Positions 27,630-37,099 of a stretch of DNA of 64,000 nt are shown piece by piece. The notes beneath the pieces are model-generated. The model was not told the DNA's origin and made no database searches. It was given only the letters and a program-made list of their open reading frames with translations. Both the position numbers and the translations under genes were made by a program. Every line of letters begins with the position of its first letter. Positions within the stretch are counted from its first letter, which is position 1. Source of the stretch: Vogesella oryzae (lineage in GTDB: Bacteria > Pseudomonadota > Gammaproteobacteria > Burkholderiales > Chromobacteriaceae); NCBI RefSeq assembly GCF_902829295.1, contig NZ_CADEPL010000053.1, positions 50,839-114,838 on the forward strand, given 5' to 3'.

Positions 27630-29009
27630 ATGCTGTTTGAACTGAACCGTAGCCCGTGGCGCAGCCTGCGCCACGAAGCCTTGCTGCTGATCCAGCTGGC
27701 GCTGCCGATGATGGTGGCGCAGATCGCCCAGGTCGCCACCGGTTTCGTCGACACCGTGATGGCCGGCCGGGTCAGCACCGATGACCTGGCCGCGGTATCG
27801 CTCGGCGCCAGCGTGTTCATCACCGTATACGTCACCCTGATCGGCATTGCTGCAGCGCTGAACCCGATCCTGGCGCAACAGCATGGCCAGGGCGAAACCA
27901 CCACGCTAGGCGACACCGCGCGACAGGGACTGTGGTTCGGGCTGCTGCTGGGCATTCTCGGCGCCTTGCTGATGCTGGCGGTGCAGCCACTGCTGCGACT
28001 GTGGCTGGACCTGCCCGCCACGGTAGAAGACAAGGCGATGCTGTTCATCGACGGTGCGGCCGTCGGCATGCCGGCGGCGATCCTGCATCGCGCACTGGGC
28101 GCCTTTGCCTCCAGCCTGGGGCACACCCGTCCGCTGATGGTGGTGAGTGTCACCGGCCTGCTGCTGAACATTCCGCTCAATTACGCGCTGATCCACGGCC
28201 TGTTCGGCCTGCCGGCACTGGGTGGCGCCGGTTGCGGCTGGGCCACCGGTGCCGTGTTCATCTTCAACGCCAGCGCGCTGTTCCTGTACATCAAGCATCA
28301 TCAGGTCTTCCGCCAGTACGGTCTGTGCGGCCGCTTCGTCGCCCCGCAATGGCGGCGCTTCCCCGCCTTCCTCAAGCTGGGGCTTCCCATCGGGCTGTCG
28401 TTCTTTGTGGAAGTGAGCCTGTTTTCCTTTATCGCCTTGCTGGTTGCCAAGCTCGGCACCACCGTGGTGGCCACCCACCAGACGGTGATCAACTTTTCCA
28501 GCGTGATCTACATGATTCCGCAAAGCATCGGCACCGCTGCCACCATCCGCGTCGGCCAGAGCGTGGGCGCCGGCGATTACCGCCAGGCGCGACTGGTGTG
28601 CGGCGTCAGCCTGGCAGTGGGGCTGGCACTGGCCTGTGTCACCATGCTGTGGGTATTGCTGGATCGCCACGACATCATGCGGCTGTATAGCGCCGACCCG
28701 GCGGTTATCGCCCTCGGCGCGTCGCTGATGCTGTTTGCCGCCTTCTACCAACTGACCGACGCGATGCAGACCATCGCCTCCAGCGCCCTGCGCGGCTACA
28801 AGATCACCAGCATCCCGATGCTGATCCATATCGTGTCGTTCTGGGGCTTCGGTCTGCTGCTAGGCGCGTGGCTGGGGCTGGGCACACCACAGATGGGAGT
28901 ACACGGATTCTGGGCGGCACTGGTGATCAGCCTGAGCACCGCCGGCCTGCTGCTGGTAAGCTACCTGTCGCGTGTCAGCCGCCAGCGGCTGCACCGTCAA
29001 ACTGCGTGA
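27630..29009 (+). CDS. MATE-family multidrug efflux pump (NorM type)
   Basis: A 459-residue membrane protein with twelve helices. The MATE-typical N-terminus (ALPMMVAQIAQVATGFVDTVMAGRVSTDDLAAVSLGASV) and the second-half repeat (VATHQTVINFSSVIYMIPQSIGTAATIRVGQSVGAGDY) match NorM. These pumps export cationic drugs in exchange for Na+ or H+. ATG 27630 is used; a GTG nine bases upstream is possible and both have weak ribosome sites. TATAAT at 27595-27600 may be its -10 box. A repeat copy (27558) lies in the upstream gap. murB follows after 8 bases. Confidence 0.93.
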   Translation: MLFELNRSPWRSLRHEALLLIQLALPMMVAQIAQVATGFVDTVMAGRVSTDDLAAVSLGASVFITVYVTLIGIAAALNPILAQQHGQGETTTLGDTARQGLWFGLLLGILGALLMLAVQPLLRLWLDLPATVEDKAMLFIDGAAVGMPAAILHRALGAFASSLGHTRPLMVVSVTGLLLNIPLNYALIHGLFGLPALGGAGCGWATGAVFIFNASALFLYIKHHQVFRQYGLCGRFVAPQWRRFPAFLKLGLPIGLSFFVEVSLFSFIALLVAKLGTTVVATHQTVINFSSVIYMIPQSIGTAATIRVGQSVGAGDYRQARLVCGVSLAVGLALACVTMLWVLLDRHDIMRLYSADPAVIALGASLMLFAAFYQLTDAMQTIASSALRGYKITSIPMLIHIVSFWGFGLLLGAWLGLGTPQMGVHGFWAALVISLSTAGLLLVSYLSRVSRQRLHRQTA

Positions 29010-29017
29010 AAGACCGA

Positions 29018-30046
29018 ATGAATCCCGTAATCCATCCCAATTATCCGCTACGCGAACTCAACACCTTCGGCATGCCGGTGCATGCGGCCAACTTCTGCGT
29101 GCTGGCAGACCTCGCCGAGCTGCCAGCCCTGCTGGCCAGCGCTGCGTTCCGCCACGGCCCGGTGCTGTGGCTGGGCGGAGGCAGCAACCTGCTGTTTACC
29201 CGTGACTATCCGGGTCTGGTCATCAAGGTCGCGCTCAAGGGCATCCGTGTGCTGGCCGATGATGGCGACAACGTACTGGTCGAGGCCGCCGCCGGCGAAA
29301 ACTGGCACGATTTTGTGCAATACACCCTGACCCAGGGCTGGAGCGGACTGGAAAACCTCAGCCTGATCCCGGGCACCGTCGGTGCCAGCCCGATCCAGAA
29401 CATCGGCGCCTACGGCGTGGAGGTAAAAGACCACCTGGCGCAGGTGGTCTGTGCCGACCTGCAGCAAGCCGGCCGCGAAGTAGTGCTGGACAATGCCGAC
29501 TGTCACTTCGCCTATCGCGACAGCGTGTTCAAGCAGGCGCTGGCCGGCCGCCTGCTGGTAACGGCGGTGCGCTTCCGCCTGCAGCGCAGCTTCCGGCCGC
29601 GCATCGGCTATGGCGACATCCAGCAGCAACTGCAGGCCATGGGGGCCGGCGACGCGCCCAGCGCACAGCAGGTCAGCGCCGCGGTGATCGCCATCCGCCA
29701 GAGCAAACTGCCGAACCCGGCCGAGCTTGGCAATGCCGGCAGCTTCTTCAAGAATCCGGTCGTCAGCCAACGCGAAGCCGGGGCACTGCTGGCACGCTTC
29801 CCCGCCCTGCCGCACTACCCGCAGCCGGATGGCAGCGTGAAGCTGGCCGCCGGCTGGCTGATCGATCAGGCCGGCCTGAAAGGCTATCGCGACGGCGATG
29901 CCGGTGTGCATGCGCGGCAGGCACTGGTCCTGGTCAACTATGGTCACGCCAGCGGCAGCCAGATGTGGGCACTGGCGCAAAAGGTGCGCGATACGGTGCG
30001 CGCACGCTATGGCGTAGAGCTGGAACCCGAACCTATCGTGCTCTGA
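29018..30046 (+). CDS. murB: UDP-N-acetylenolpyruvoylglucosamine reductase
   Basis: A 342-residue flavoenzyme, the same length as E. coli MurB (type I). It reduces UDP-GlcNAc-enolpyruvate to UDP-MurNAc for peptidoglycan. GGGSNLLFT (FAD binding), GTVGASPIQNIGAYGVEVKD and GNAGSFFKNP, with the catalytic serine, are all present. It lies 8 bases after the MATE gene and is probably co-transcribed, though functionally unrelated. The convergent MAPEG gene is separated by a hairpin. Confidence 0.97.
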   Translation: MNPVIHPNYPLRELNTFGMPVHAANFCVLADLAELPALLASAAFRHGPVLWLGGGSNLLFTRDYPGLVIKVALKGIRVLADDGDNVLVEAAAGENWHDFVQYTLTQGWSGLENLSLIPGTVGASPIQNIGAYGVEVKDHLAQVVCADLQQAGREVVLDNADCHFAYRDSVFKQALAGRLLVTAVRFRLQRSFRPRIGYGDIQQQLQAMGAGDAPSAQQVSAAVIAIRQSKLPNPAELGNAGSFFKNPVVSQREAGALLARFPALPHYPQPDGSVKLAAGWLIDQAGLKGYRDGDAGVHARQALVLVNYGHASGSQMWALAQKVRDTVRARYGVELEPEPIVL

Positions 30047-30056
30047 GCCCACGCCG

Positions 30057-30100
30057 GAAACAACAACGGCCAATCTGCTACAGGTTGGCCGCATTGTTTC
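30057..30100. terminator. Bidirectional terminator between murB and the MAPEG gene
   Basis: Outer arms GAAACAA/TTGTTTC and inner arms CGGCCAA/TTGGCCG pair with a small internal mismatch. The right inner arm is part of an exact repeat copy (30084-30093); the left arm is a degenerate inverted copy. Confidence 0.75.
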
Positions 30101-30109
30101 TAGCGGCAG

Positions 30110-30490
30110 TTACAGCAGATGTGCCGCCAGCAGGAACAGGTACACCACGGTACTGAAGCCCAGCAGCCACAGCAGCGAGCGCAGCGTGGCCTTGTCCGCC
30201 ACATAGCAGAAGCCGTGCGCCACCCGCGCCAGCAGGAACACCAGTGCCGCGGCATCGATACGCTCCGGTGGCACCTGCTGCAAGGTGGCGATGATGACCC
30301 CGGCGGCAAACGGCGTCAGCGCTTCCCAGGCATTCTGCTGCGCCCACTGCGCGCGCTGGCGCCAGCCGGTGAGCTTGTCCAGGTACTGTCTTGGCGCATG
30401 ATTGTCATAACCGCCGCCGGATTTGGCCACCCCTGCCCACAATATCGGCAGCACCGCGGCAACCAGCACCGCCCAGAACGCAAAGTGCAT
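30110..30490 (-). CDS. MAPEG-family membrane protein
   Basis: A 126-residue protein with four predicted membrane helices. The central QRAQWAQQNAWEALTPFAAGV and the later LARVAHGFCYVADKATLRSLLW match bacterial MAPEG proteins (relatives of microsomal glutathione transferase), where the conserved N/E/R residues bind glutathione. Function in bacteria is mostly unproven. It is followed 26 bases upstream on the same strand by the CbiM-like gene. Confidence 0.85.
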   Translation of the reverse strand: MHFAFWAVLVAAVLPILWAGVAKSGGGYDNHAPRQYLDKLTGWRQRAQWAQQNAWEALTPFAAGVIIATLQQVPPERIDAAALVFLLARVAHGFCYVADKATLRSLLWLLGFSTVVYLFLLAAHLL

Positions 30491-30516
30491 AGCTCTTCCC
30501 CTTTTGTTGTTAACCG

Positions 30517-31179
30517 CTACTGTCGGTCCAGATAGCGGGCATCATCGAACGTTGCCACCCACTGCGGCCGGTACACGATCAGAATCGCCATCACCAGCCC
30601 GCTGGTAAAGGCCTCGGACCAGGCCAGCAGCCCATAGTAGGGCAAGGCATTTTCCAGCAGATGCTCCAGCGGATAGGCGCCGGCCAGCGCCAATGCCGCC
30701 AGTCCGCAACAAGCGGCCAGCAACATGCCGCCGGCACCGGCAAGAAACGCGTTCACGAACACATACACGAACACGTTGGCCGCGAGCCGGCGCTGCGCCA
30801 CCCGCAATAAAAGCGCAGTCAAAGCAACTTGCGGCACCAGACTCAACAGATAGTCCAGCCCCAGTGCCGGCCACTCCAGCTGCCCGCCTGCCGCCAGCCC
30901 CAGCAACACCACGGCCAGCGCCGGCAAAGCCAGCGCCGGTCCCATCAGCAAGGTGAACACCGTGCCCCCCAGCAGATGGAAACTCAGCCCCGGCTGCAAG
31001 CCGGCACGCCCCAGCCAGAAGCCCAACAGCAGCACGCAGGCGCCCAGCCAGGCATTGACGGCACCGCCTTCCAGCGCGCGCCAGCGCACCTGGGTGAGCG
31101 CCACGCCCAGCAACAGCAAAGCCAGGACATCGCCAAGCCACAGCGCCCATTGCGGAAACTGACCGGCCACGAAATTCAT
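30517..31179 (-). CDS. CbiM-like energy-coupling-factor permease (orphan)
   Basis: A 220-residue membrane protein with six or seven helices, containing [27 protein letters not shown], which resembles the core of CbiM/NikM, the metal-binding S component of cobalt/nickel ECF transporters. The canonical N-terminal MHIPEG metal motif is absent and no ECF ATPase (CbiO), CbiN or CbiQ lies nearby. Related stand-alone permeases exist in betaproteobacteria with unknown substrate. ATG 31179 has GAGGGA close upstream. Confidence 0.65.
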   Translation of the reverse strand: MNFVAGQFPQWALWLGDVLALLLLGVALTQVRWRALEGGAVNAWLGACVLLLGFWLGRAGLQPGLSFHLLGGTVFTLLMGPALALPALAVVLLGLAAGGQLEWPALGLDYLLSLVPQVALTALLLRVAQRRLAANVFVYVFVNAFLAGAGGMLLAACCGLAALALAGAYPLEHLLENALPYYGLLAWSEAFTSGLVMAILIVYRPQWVATFDDARYLDRQ

Positions 31180-31314
31180 GGTTCCCTCGCACGTCGAATA
31201 CGCGGCCAGCATGCCGCCTGCGGCATGATAACAGCGGCAACACCCCGCCAGCAGGCGCGGCGCGACGGCAATCGCGGTAAAATGCGGCCAACTTATGTTC
31301 TGGATGATCGACTC

Positions 31315-32157
31315 ATGTTCACGCTTCCCGCCTTTCACCACATTTCCCGCCTGGTCAGCGATGCACTGGCCGAGGACATCGGCCAGCAGGACTGGACCGC
31401 GCTGCTGATCGCCGCCGACAGCCAGGGCAGCGCCCGCGTCATCGCCCGCGAAGATGCGGTGATCTGCGGTATCGCCTGGTTCGACGAAGCGTTCCGCCAG
31501 GTGGACAGCCGCTGCGAGGTGCGCTGGCAAGTGGCCGAAGGCGAGCGCGTAGCGGCCGACCAGTGTCTGTGCGAGATCAGCGGCCCGGCGCGTGCCTTGC
31601 TGACCGCCGAACGCACCGCACTGAACATGCTGCAAACCCTGTCGGCGGTGGCAACCGAAACCCGTCGCTATGTGGACATTATCGCCGGCACCCGCGCCCG
31701 CATCCTCGACACCCGCAAAACCTTGCCCGGCATGCGTCTGGCGCAGAAGTACGCAGTCACCGTCGGTGGCGGCATGAACCAGCGCATCGGCCTGTACGAC
31801 GGGGTGCTGATCAAGGAAAACCACATCATGGCCGCCGGCAGCATTACCGCCGCCCTGGCCAACGCCCGTGAGCTGGTGCCGGCCGGCGTCAGCCTGCAGG
31901 TGGAAGTCGAAAACCTGGCCGAACTGCAGGAAGCGCTGGCCGCCGGCTGCGAGCTGATCCTGCTGGACAATATGTCACTGGACGATATGCGCGAGGCGGT
32001 GCGCCTGTCTGCCGGCCGTGCCCAGCTGGAAGCCTCCGGCGGCGTGGAACTGGCCAGCGTGCGCGCCATTGCCGAAACCGGCGTCGATCGCATCTCGATC
32101 GGCAAGCTGACCAAGGACGTGCGCGCAGTGGATCTGTCGATGCGCTTTGCCGGCTAA
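31315..32157 (+). CDS. nadC: Nicotinate-nucleotide pyrophosphorylase (quinolinate phosphoribosyltransferase)
   Basis: A 280-residue enzyme that converts quinolinate and PRPP to nicotinate mononucleotide in NAD synthesis. [39 protein letters not shown] is the diagnostic core, and [24 protein letters not shown] forms the phosphate-binding end of the barrel. nadA and nadB are not in the window. A repeat copy (31283) lies 32 bases upstream of the start, in the promoter region. Confidence 0.97.
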   Translation: MFTLPAFHHISRLVSDALAEDIGQQDWTALLIAADSQGSARVIAREDAVICGIAWFDEAFRQVDSRCEVRWQVAEGERVAADQCLCEISGPARALLTAERTALNMLQTLSAVATETRRYVDIIAGTRARILDTRKTLPGMRLAQKYAVTVGGGMNQRIGLYDGVLIKENHIMAAGSITAALANARELVPAGVSLQVEVENLAELQEALAAGCELILLDNMSLDDMREAVRLSAGRAQLEASGGVELASVRAIAETGVDRISIGKLTKDVRAVDLSMRFAG

Positions 32158-32173
32158 GGTGTGTCTTGCATGG

Positions 32174-32203
32174 CAAAAGCCGGTGCTAGTGCACCGGCAT
32201 TTT
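32174..32203 (+). terminator. Rho-independent terminator after nadC
   Basis: GCCGGTGC-TAGT-GCACCGGC stem followed by ATTTTTG. Confidence 0.88.
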
Positions 32204-32242
32204 TGTGGTAAACGCTACTTACCTTACCGCCAGCGTTAAGCG

Positions 32243-32842
32243 CTAAAGGTTGGCCGCATGATGCCGTGCCAGCCGGCGCAACATCGCCGCCGTCGCCCCC
32301 CAGATAAAGTAGTCGCCATAGCGCAGCACGTAGTAATGACCGGCAACCCCATCGCGCACATACGGCTGCCGCTCGTACACCGCCTCATCCAGCGCCAGCA
32401 CGAGCGGCAGCGAGAACACCTCGGCGACTTCGTGCGGTGATGGTCGCGGCTGGAACGGCGCAGTCAGCAGTGCCAGCACCGGCGTCACCCGATAGCCGGT
32501 CACCGTGTCGTAATGCGGCAGCGTGGCTACCACCCGCACCAGCGCTGGCGGCAGACCGACCTCCTCCTCCGCCTCGCGCAACGCGGCGACCTCCGCGCTG
32601 CCGTCCTCCGCCTCGATTCGCCCGCCGGGAAAACTGATCTGTCCGGCATGGCTGCGCAGGTGCGGCGTACGCCGGGTCAGCAGGATGTGCCAGTCATCGG
32701 CATGCCAATGCACCGCCACCAGTACGGCAGCGCTCTTGGCCGGCACCTGACGCAATCCCAGACCCTCCTCGTCGGCCACTTCCAGCCCGGCAAAACCGGC
32801 CAGCCAGCCAGCCATCTGCTCGGCATCGCGCAGCAGGTTCAT
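32243..32842 (-). CDS. Nudix hydrolase, CoA pyrophosphatase type
   Basis: A 199-residue Nudix protein. The Nudix box runs from GGRIEAEDGSAEVAALREAEEEVGL (about residues 72-96), preceded by HAGQISFPGG, the extra UPF0035 signature of CoA diphosphohydrolases (E. coli NudL). It would hydrolyse CoA to 4'-phosphopantetheine and 3',5'-ADP. The extreme C-terminus (Ala-Ala-Asn-Leu) is encoded by an exact copy of the repeat (32249), so the repeat forms the gene end. The TRIC-channel gene lies 6 bases upstream. Confidence 0.9.
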   Translation of the reverse strand: MNLLRDAEQMAGWLAGFAGLEVADEEGLGLRQVPAKSAAVLVAVHWHADDWHILLTRRTPHLRSHAGQISFPGGRIEAEDGSAEVAALREAEEEVGLPPALVRVVATLPHYDTVTGYRVTPVLALLTAPFQPRPSPHEVAEVFSLPLVLALDEAVYERQPYVRDGVAGHYYVLRYGDYFIWGATAAMLRRLARHHAANL

Positions 32843-32848
32843 CGTCGC

Positions 32849-33493
32849 CTAGCCTCCTTTGCGCCCGGCAATCTTGGGCAGGGTCAGTTCGCTCCAGTGC
32901 GCCAGCAGACGCAAGGCCACCCCGCCGGCAAATACCAGCTGCACGGCGACCAGATGATCCCACCCCAGCTCGGACAACACATACAGCACCGAGGCCACCA
33001 GAATGGACACCGTACCGTAGAAGTCCTTGTGCAGGATGAACGGCACCTCGTTCACCATCATGTCGCGCACGATGCCGCCCCCTACCGCGGTGACAAAGCC
33101 CAGCAGAATCACCCCGAAGGCATTTATGTGGTACTCCACCCCCAGTTTGGCACCCGCCAGGCTGAACGCCACCAGCCCGATGGAATCGGCGATGATGAAC
33201 AGCCGCGTCAGCACCTCGTACTCGCGCTTGTGCAGGCGGGCCGCCAGCGCAAACAGCATGGCGCCGGCAATGATCACCAGGCTGGTATTACCCAGAAACA
33301 CTTGCGGCATGCGGCCAACCAGTACATCGCGAATGATGCCGCCACCAATGGCAGTCAGCAGCGTGACAATCACCACGCCCAGCAAGTCCAGATGCTTGCG
33401 CACCCCCAGCAGATAACCGGAAATGGCAAACGCCACCGTACCGATGGCGGCATAACCGTCGAAATCCAGCAGATAGCGCCAGACAGGATCCAT
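32849..33493 (-). CDS. TRIC-type cation channel family protein (YicG/UPF0126)
   Basis: A 214-residue protein with seven predicted helices arranged as two glycine-rich repeats: GTVAFAISGYLLG...GGGIIRDVLVG and GLVAFSLAGAKLG...GGGIVRDMMVNEVP. This is the pattern of prokaryotic TRIC homologues, which conduct K+/Na+. ATG 33493 has GAGGA 6 bases upstream. It is probably co-transcribed with the Nudix gene. A repeat copy is at 33310. Confidence 0.9.
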   Translation of the reverse strand: MDPVWRYLLDFDGYAAIGTVAFAISGYLLGVRKHLDLLGVVIVTLLTAIGGGIIRDVLVGRMPQVFLGNTSLVIIAGAMLFALAARLHKREYEVLTRLFIIADSIGLVAFSLAGAKLGVEYHINAFGVILLGFVTAVGGGIVRDMMVNEVPFILHKDFYGTVSILVASVLYVLSELGWDHLVAVQLVFAGGVALRLLAHWSELTLPKIAGRKGG

Positions 33494-33504
33494 ATTTTTC
33501 CTCG

Positions 33505-33540
33505 CAAAAAACAAACGCCAGACCCGCGGGCCTGGCGTCT
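33505..33540 (-). terminator. Terminator of rho
   Basis: Stem ACGCCAG (33515-33521) / CTGGCGT (33532-33538); the A-rich run at 33506-33514 gives a T-rich tail on the minus strand. Confidence 0.85.
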
Positions 33541-33560
33541 GGAACGGTAACCGTATTCCC

Positions 33561-34817
33561 TTAGCGGCGCATCGAATCGAAGAACGCCAGATTGGACTTG
33601 GTTGCCCGCAGCTTGTCGAGCATGAACTCCATCGCTTCCAGATCGTCCATCGGGTACAGCAGCTTGCGCAGCACCCAGATGCGTTGCAGCTGTTCTTGCG
33701 GAATCAGCAGCTCTTCGCGGCGGGTGCCGGATCGGTTGATGTTGATGGCCGGGAAAATCCGCTTTTCCGCCATGCGGCGGTCCAGATGGATTTCCATATT
33801 ACCGGTACCCTTGAATTCTTCGTAGATCACATCATCCATCCGCGAACCGGTATCGACCAGTGCGGTGGCGATGATGGTCAGCGAACCGCCTTCCTCGATA
33901 TTGCGGGCAGCACCGAAGAAGCGCTTCGGACGCTGCAGCGCGTTGGCATCGACACCACCAGTCAGCACCTTGCCGGAAGCCGGAATCACGGTGTTGTAAG
34001 CGCGAGCCAGACGGGTAATCGAGTCCAGCAGGATCACCACATCCTTCTTGTGCTCCACCAGGCGCTTGGCTTTCTCGATCACCATTTCGGCAACCTGCAC
34101 GTGACGGGTAGCCGGTTCGTCGAAGGTCGACGACACCACTTCACCCTTCACCGAACGCTGCATCTCGGTCACTTCTTCCGGACGCTCGTCGATCAGCAGC
34201 ACGATCATTTCCACTTCAGGATGGTTGGTGGTAATGGCGTGCGCAATGTGCTTGAGCATCACGGTCTTGCCGGACTTCGGCGGTGCCACCAGCAGGCCGC
34301 GCTGGCCTTTACCGATCGGCGCAATCAGGTCGATCAGGCGGCTGGTGATGTTTTCCTCGCCGCGGATATCTCGCTCCAGACTCAGGCGCTCGGTCGGGAA
34401 CAGCGGAGTCAGGTTCTCGAACAGGATCTTGTTCTTGGCCTGCTCCGGCGGACCGCCGTTGACCTTGTCCACCTTCACCAGCGCGAAGTAGCGCTCGCCC
34501 TCTTTCGGGGTGCGGATCTCGCCCTCGACGGTATCGCCGGTGTGCAGGTTGAAGCGGCGGATCTGCGACGGACTGACGTAGATGTCGTCCGGGCCGGCCA
34601 AGTACGACGAATCCGGGCTGCGCAGGAAACCGAAACCGTCCGGCAGCACTTCCAGCGTACCTTCGCCGTAGATGCTTTCGCCTTTTTTGGCCTGGTTTTT
34701 CAGAAGCGCAAAGATCAGGTCCTGCTTGCGCAAGCGACTGGCAGCGTCGATCTCGTTGGCGATGGCCATCTCTACGAGTTCGCTTACATGCGTACGCTTA
34801 AGATCAGAGAGGTGCAT
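33561..34817 (-). CDS. rho: Transcription termination factor Rho
   Basis: A 418-residue RNA helicase, matching E. coli Rho in length. The N-terminal RNA-binding domain ([21 protein letters not shown]), Walker A ([12 protein letters not shown]), Walker B region ([16 protein letters not shown]) and the Q/R-loops ([28 protein letters not shown]) are all present. ATG 34817 gives the family N-terminus MHLSDLK; the frame is open 53 codons further but that part is the leader. The 207-base leader lacks other genes, consistent with known autoregulation of rho by attenuation. No repeat copy occurs in rho, trxA or fabI. Confidence 0.98.
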   Translation of the reverse strand: MHLSDLKRTHVSELVEMAIANEIDAASRLRKQDLIFALLKNQAKKGESIYGEGTLEVLPDGFGFLRSPDSSYLAGPDDIYVSPSQIRRFNLHTGDTVEGEIRTPKEGERYFALVKVDKVNGGPPEQAKNKILFENLTPLFPTERLSLERDIRGEENITSRLIDLIAPIGKGQRGLLVAPPKSGKTVMLKHIAHAITTNHPEVEMIVLLIDERPEEVTEMQRSVKGEVVSSTFDEPATRHVQVAEMVIEKAKRLVEHKKDVVILLDSITRLARAYNTVIPASGKVLTGGVDANALQRPKRFFGAARNIEEGGSLTIIATALVDTGSRMDDVIYEEFKGTGNMEIHLDRRMAEKRIFPAININRSGTRREELLIPQEQLQRIWVLRKLLYPMDDLEAMEFMLDKLRATKSNLAFFDSMRR

Positions 34818-35024
34818 AGTATTTGCGGTGTCGGACGTTTGTGTCACAGTGTGCGGCGCTGACGCCGGTCGGGAAAATACGTGAAGGGATGCTGCATGTG
34901 ATTCGAGCGGCCTGAGCCGCTCGTAAGGACTATCGTGAAGATAGTGGAACAGGTGGCGGCTGTCAATGCCGGCCACCTGTGAAGATGGACCGTCGCTACA
35001 GGCGACTACCCATCACGCCACAGC

Positions 35025-35354
35025 TTACAGCTGGGCGTTCAGGAACTCGATCAGCTGGGTCTTGGACAGCGCGCCAACTTTGGTGGCAGCCACTTCGCCA
35101 TTCTTGAACAGCATCAGGGTCGGAATGCCGCGGATGCCGAATTTCGGCGGGGTGGCTTCGTTCTGGTCGATGTTCAGCTTGGCGATGGTGAGACGGCCTT
35201 GGTATTCCTTGGCCACATCGTCCAGGATCGGGGCGATCATCTTGCACGGACCGCACCACTCTGCCCAGTAATCCACCAGAACCGGACTTTCTGCTTTCAG
35301 AACGTCTTGCTCAAAAGAATCGTCGGTTACGTGCAGAATCAGCTCGCTGCTCAT
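35025..35354 (-). CDS. trxA: Thioredoxin
   Basis: A 109-residue thioredoxin with the active site [13 protein letters not shown] (residues 29-41) and the conserved cis-proline region RGIPTLMLF. It is the general cytoplasmic disulfide reductase. Like E. coli it lies directly upstream of rho on the same strand. There is no clear terminator between them. Confidence 0.98.
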   Translation of the reverse strand: MSSELILHVTDDSFEQDVLKAESPVLVDYWAEWCGPCKMIAPILDDVAKEYQGRLTIAKLNIDQNEATPPKFGIRGIPTLMLFKNGEVAATKVGALSKTQLIEFLNAQL

Positions 35355-35529
35355 GGAGTAGTCCTCTCGATGGGATGTCGATTATTTATGATTGACCGAT
35401 GTTAACAACTCACCCCATGAGCGGCAACCCTGATTCCGGCACGACTATTGCCGGCAACATAGAGAAACGAGACTGTCTGACAATTGCTGGTTATAATGCC
35501 GCGCTAAATCGGATTGAAAAGGATTCAAT

Positions 35530-36318
35530 ATGGGTTTCCTGCAAGGCAAAAAGATTCTGATCACCGGGATGATTTCCAATCGTTCCATTGCCTACGGTAT
35601 TGCTCAAGCCTGTCATCGCGAGGGCGCTGAACTGGCGTTCACCTATGTTGTTGACAAGCTGGAAGACCGCGTGCGCGAGATGGCTGCCGACTTCGGCAGC
35701 AGCCAGGTATTCCGCTGCGACGTACAGAATGACGAAGAAATCAACCAGCTGTTCGTCGACCTGGGCAAGTCCTGGGACGGCCTGGATGGTCTGGTGCACG
35801 CCATTGCGTTCGCCCCGCGCGAATCGCTGGAAGGCGACTTCCTGGACGCCCTGTCGCGTGAAGCATTCCAGACTGCACATGACGTTTCCGCCTACAGCTT
35901 CCCGGCGCTGGCAAAAGCTGCCCGCCCGATGATGCAAGGCCGTAACGGCGCCCTGCTGACCCTGTCCTACCTGGGCGCGGTACGTGCCATCCCGAACTAC
36001 AACGTGATGGGCCTGGCCAAGGCCAGCCTGGAAGCCTCGGTACGCTTCATGGCAGCCAGCCTGGGCAAGGACGGCATCCGCGTAAACGGCATTTCCGCCG
36101 GTCCGATCAAGACCCTGGCCGCTGCCGGCATCTCCGGTTTCGGCAAACTGCTGAGCATGGCTGCCGGTCAGTCCTGCCTGCGCCGCAACGTTACCACCGA
36201 GGAAGTTGGCAACACTGCCGCCTTCCTGCTGTCGGATCTGTCGTCCGGCATCACCGGCGAGATCACCTACGTTGACGCCGGCTTCAGCATCAACTCGCTG
36301 AACGTACCGGACGCATAA
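35530..36318 (+). CDS. fabI: Enoyl-[acyl-carrier-protein] reductase (NADH)
   Basis: A 262-residue short-chain dehydrogenase, FabI length. It reduces the enoyl-ACP in the last step of fatty acid elongation. The nucleotide-binding [15 protein letters not shown], the Y-X6-K catalytic pair in [18 protein letters not shown] and [11 protein letters not shown] are typical. AAAGGA precedes ATG 35530, and TATAAT at 35492-35497 is a likely -10 box. It ends at a terminator. Confidence 0.97.
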   Translation: MGFLQGKKILITGMISNRSIAYGIAQACHREGAELAFTYVVDKLEDRVREMAADFGSSQVFRCDVQNDEEINQLFVDLGKSWDGLDGLVHAIAFAPRESLEGDFLDALSREAFQTAHDVSAYSFPALAKAARPMMQGRNGALLTLSYLGAVRAIPNYNVMGLAKASLEASVRFMAASLGKDGIRVNGISAGPIKTLAAAGISGFGKLLSMAAGQSCLRRNVTTEEVGNTAAFLLSDLSSGITGEITYVDAGFSINSLNVPDA

Positions 36319-36362
36319 TTGCAGCATCAGATCGCGGCTGGCAGCCTTGCCAAGCCGCACTG

Positions 36363-36390
36363 AAAAGCCCGCCATCACGGCGGGCTTTTT
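36363..36390 (+). terminator. Rho-independent terminator after fabI
   Basis: AAGCCCGCC-ATCAC-GGCGGGCTT followed by T residues. Confidence 0.92.
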
Positions 36391-36411
36391 CATGCGCCAA
36401 CAGCACCGGTC

Positions 36412-37086
36412 CTAATGACACAATGCCTCGCATGGCACGCCATCCTTGTTGGCATCCAGCCGTGCGACACCGCAAACCTGCAGGTGATAGCGCGCCTCGT
36501 CACAGCTTTGCATCTGGCTACAGCGCTGCTTGCTACCGCAAACCCAGTTGGCGCCGTCCGATGCATCTTGCGGCCGAGACTCCGCCGGGGCCTTGGCAGG
36601 CGACTGCGGCGTGCGACCAACCCGTACCCCGCGCCGCCACTCCCACGGCGGCACCGGCGCTGCCTCTTGCCACAGCCCGGCCAGATTGCTGCGTGCCTCG
36701 CGCTCGGCAGCATAATAAGCCGCCTCGCGTGCATACTGGCGATACACCCACGCCCAGCCCGCGCGCACCTGCTGCAAGTTGATATCGGCACCATCCAGCA
36801 GCACCTTGGCCACCAGCCGGCCATACTTGTCCTGCTCCTGCCGCTGCAGGGTGACATCGCGGCCAAACACCCGGGCCGCCAGCGCGTACTTGGCACGTTG
36901 GCCGTATGACTGGCTTTTCTCCGGTGCATCGATCTGCCCCAGCCGTACGGTGATCTCGCGCCAGTTACTCAGGCATTTGAGGGTATCGCCATCCAGTACC
37001 GCCACCACGCGGCAGTTGGTGGTTGCCGGCGCCGCCAGCACCGGCTGGTAAATCAGCGCCAGAAGCAGCACCATCCAGTATCGCAT
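36412..37086 (-). CDS. Exported thermonuclease-like nuclease with excalibur domain
   Basis: A 224-residue protein with a cleavable signal peptide (residues 1-18, VLLLALIYQPVLA). The staphylococcal-nuclease-type domain shows VVAVLDGDTLKC, RLGQIDAPEKSQSYG and DKYGRLVAKVLLDG, with the catalytic arginines. A C-terminal excalibur motif (DANKDGVPCEALC) with a calcium-binding DxDxDG-like loop and paired cysteines follows. It is probably secreted and cuts DNA or RNA. AGGAAA precedes ATG 37086. An extracellular nuclease is notable in an organism that may be naturally competent. Confidence 0.9.
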   Translation of the reverse strand: MRYWMVLLLALIYQPVLAAPATTNCRVVAVLDGDTLKCLSNWREITVRLGQIDAPEKSQSYGQRAKYALAARVFGRDVTLQRQEQDKYGRLVAKVLLDGADINLQQVRAGWAWVYRQYAREAAYYAAEREARSNLAGLWQEAAPVPPWEWRRGVRVGRTPQSPAKAPAESRPQDASDGANWVCGSKQRCSQMQSCDEARYHLQVCGVARLDANKDGVPCEALCH

Positions 37087-37099
37087 TGTCGGTTTCCTG

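Noticed and set aside
31180..31314. Cobalamin or metal riboswitch upstream of the CbiM-like gene
   Set aside because: The 135-base gap shows no B12-box or NiCo-type conserved core that I can recognise.
35469..35497. Complete sigma-70 promoter for fabI
   Set aside because: TATAAT at 35492-35497 is good, but no convincing -35 box lies 16-18 bases upstream, so it is mentioned only in the gene entry.
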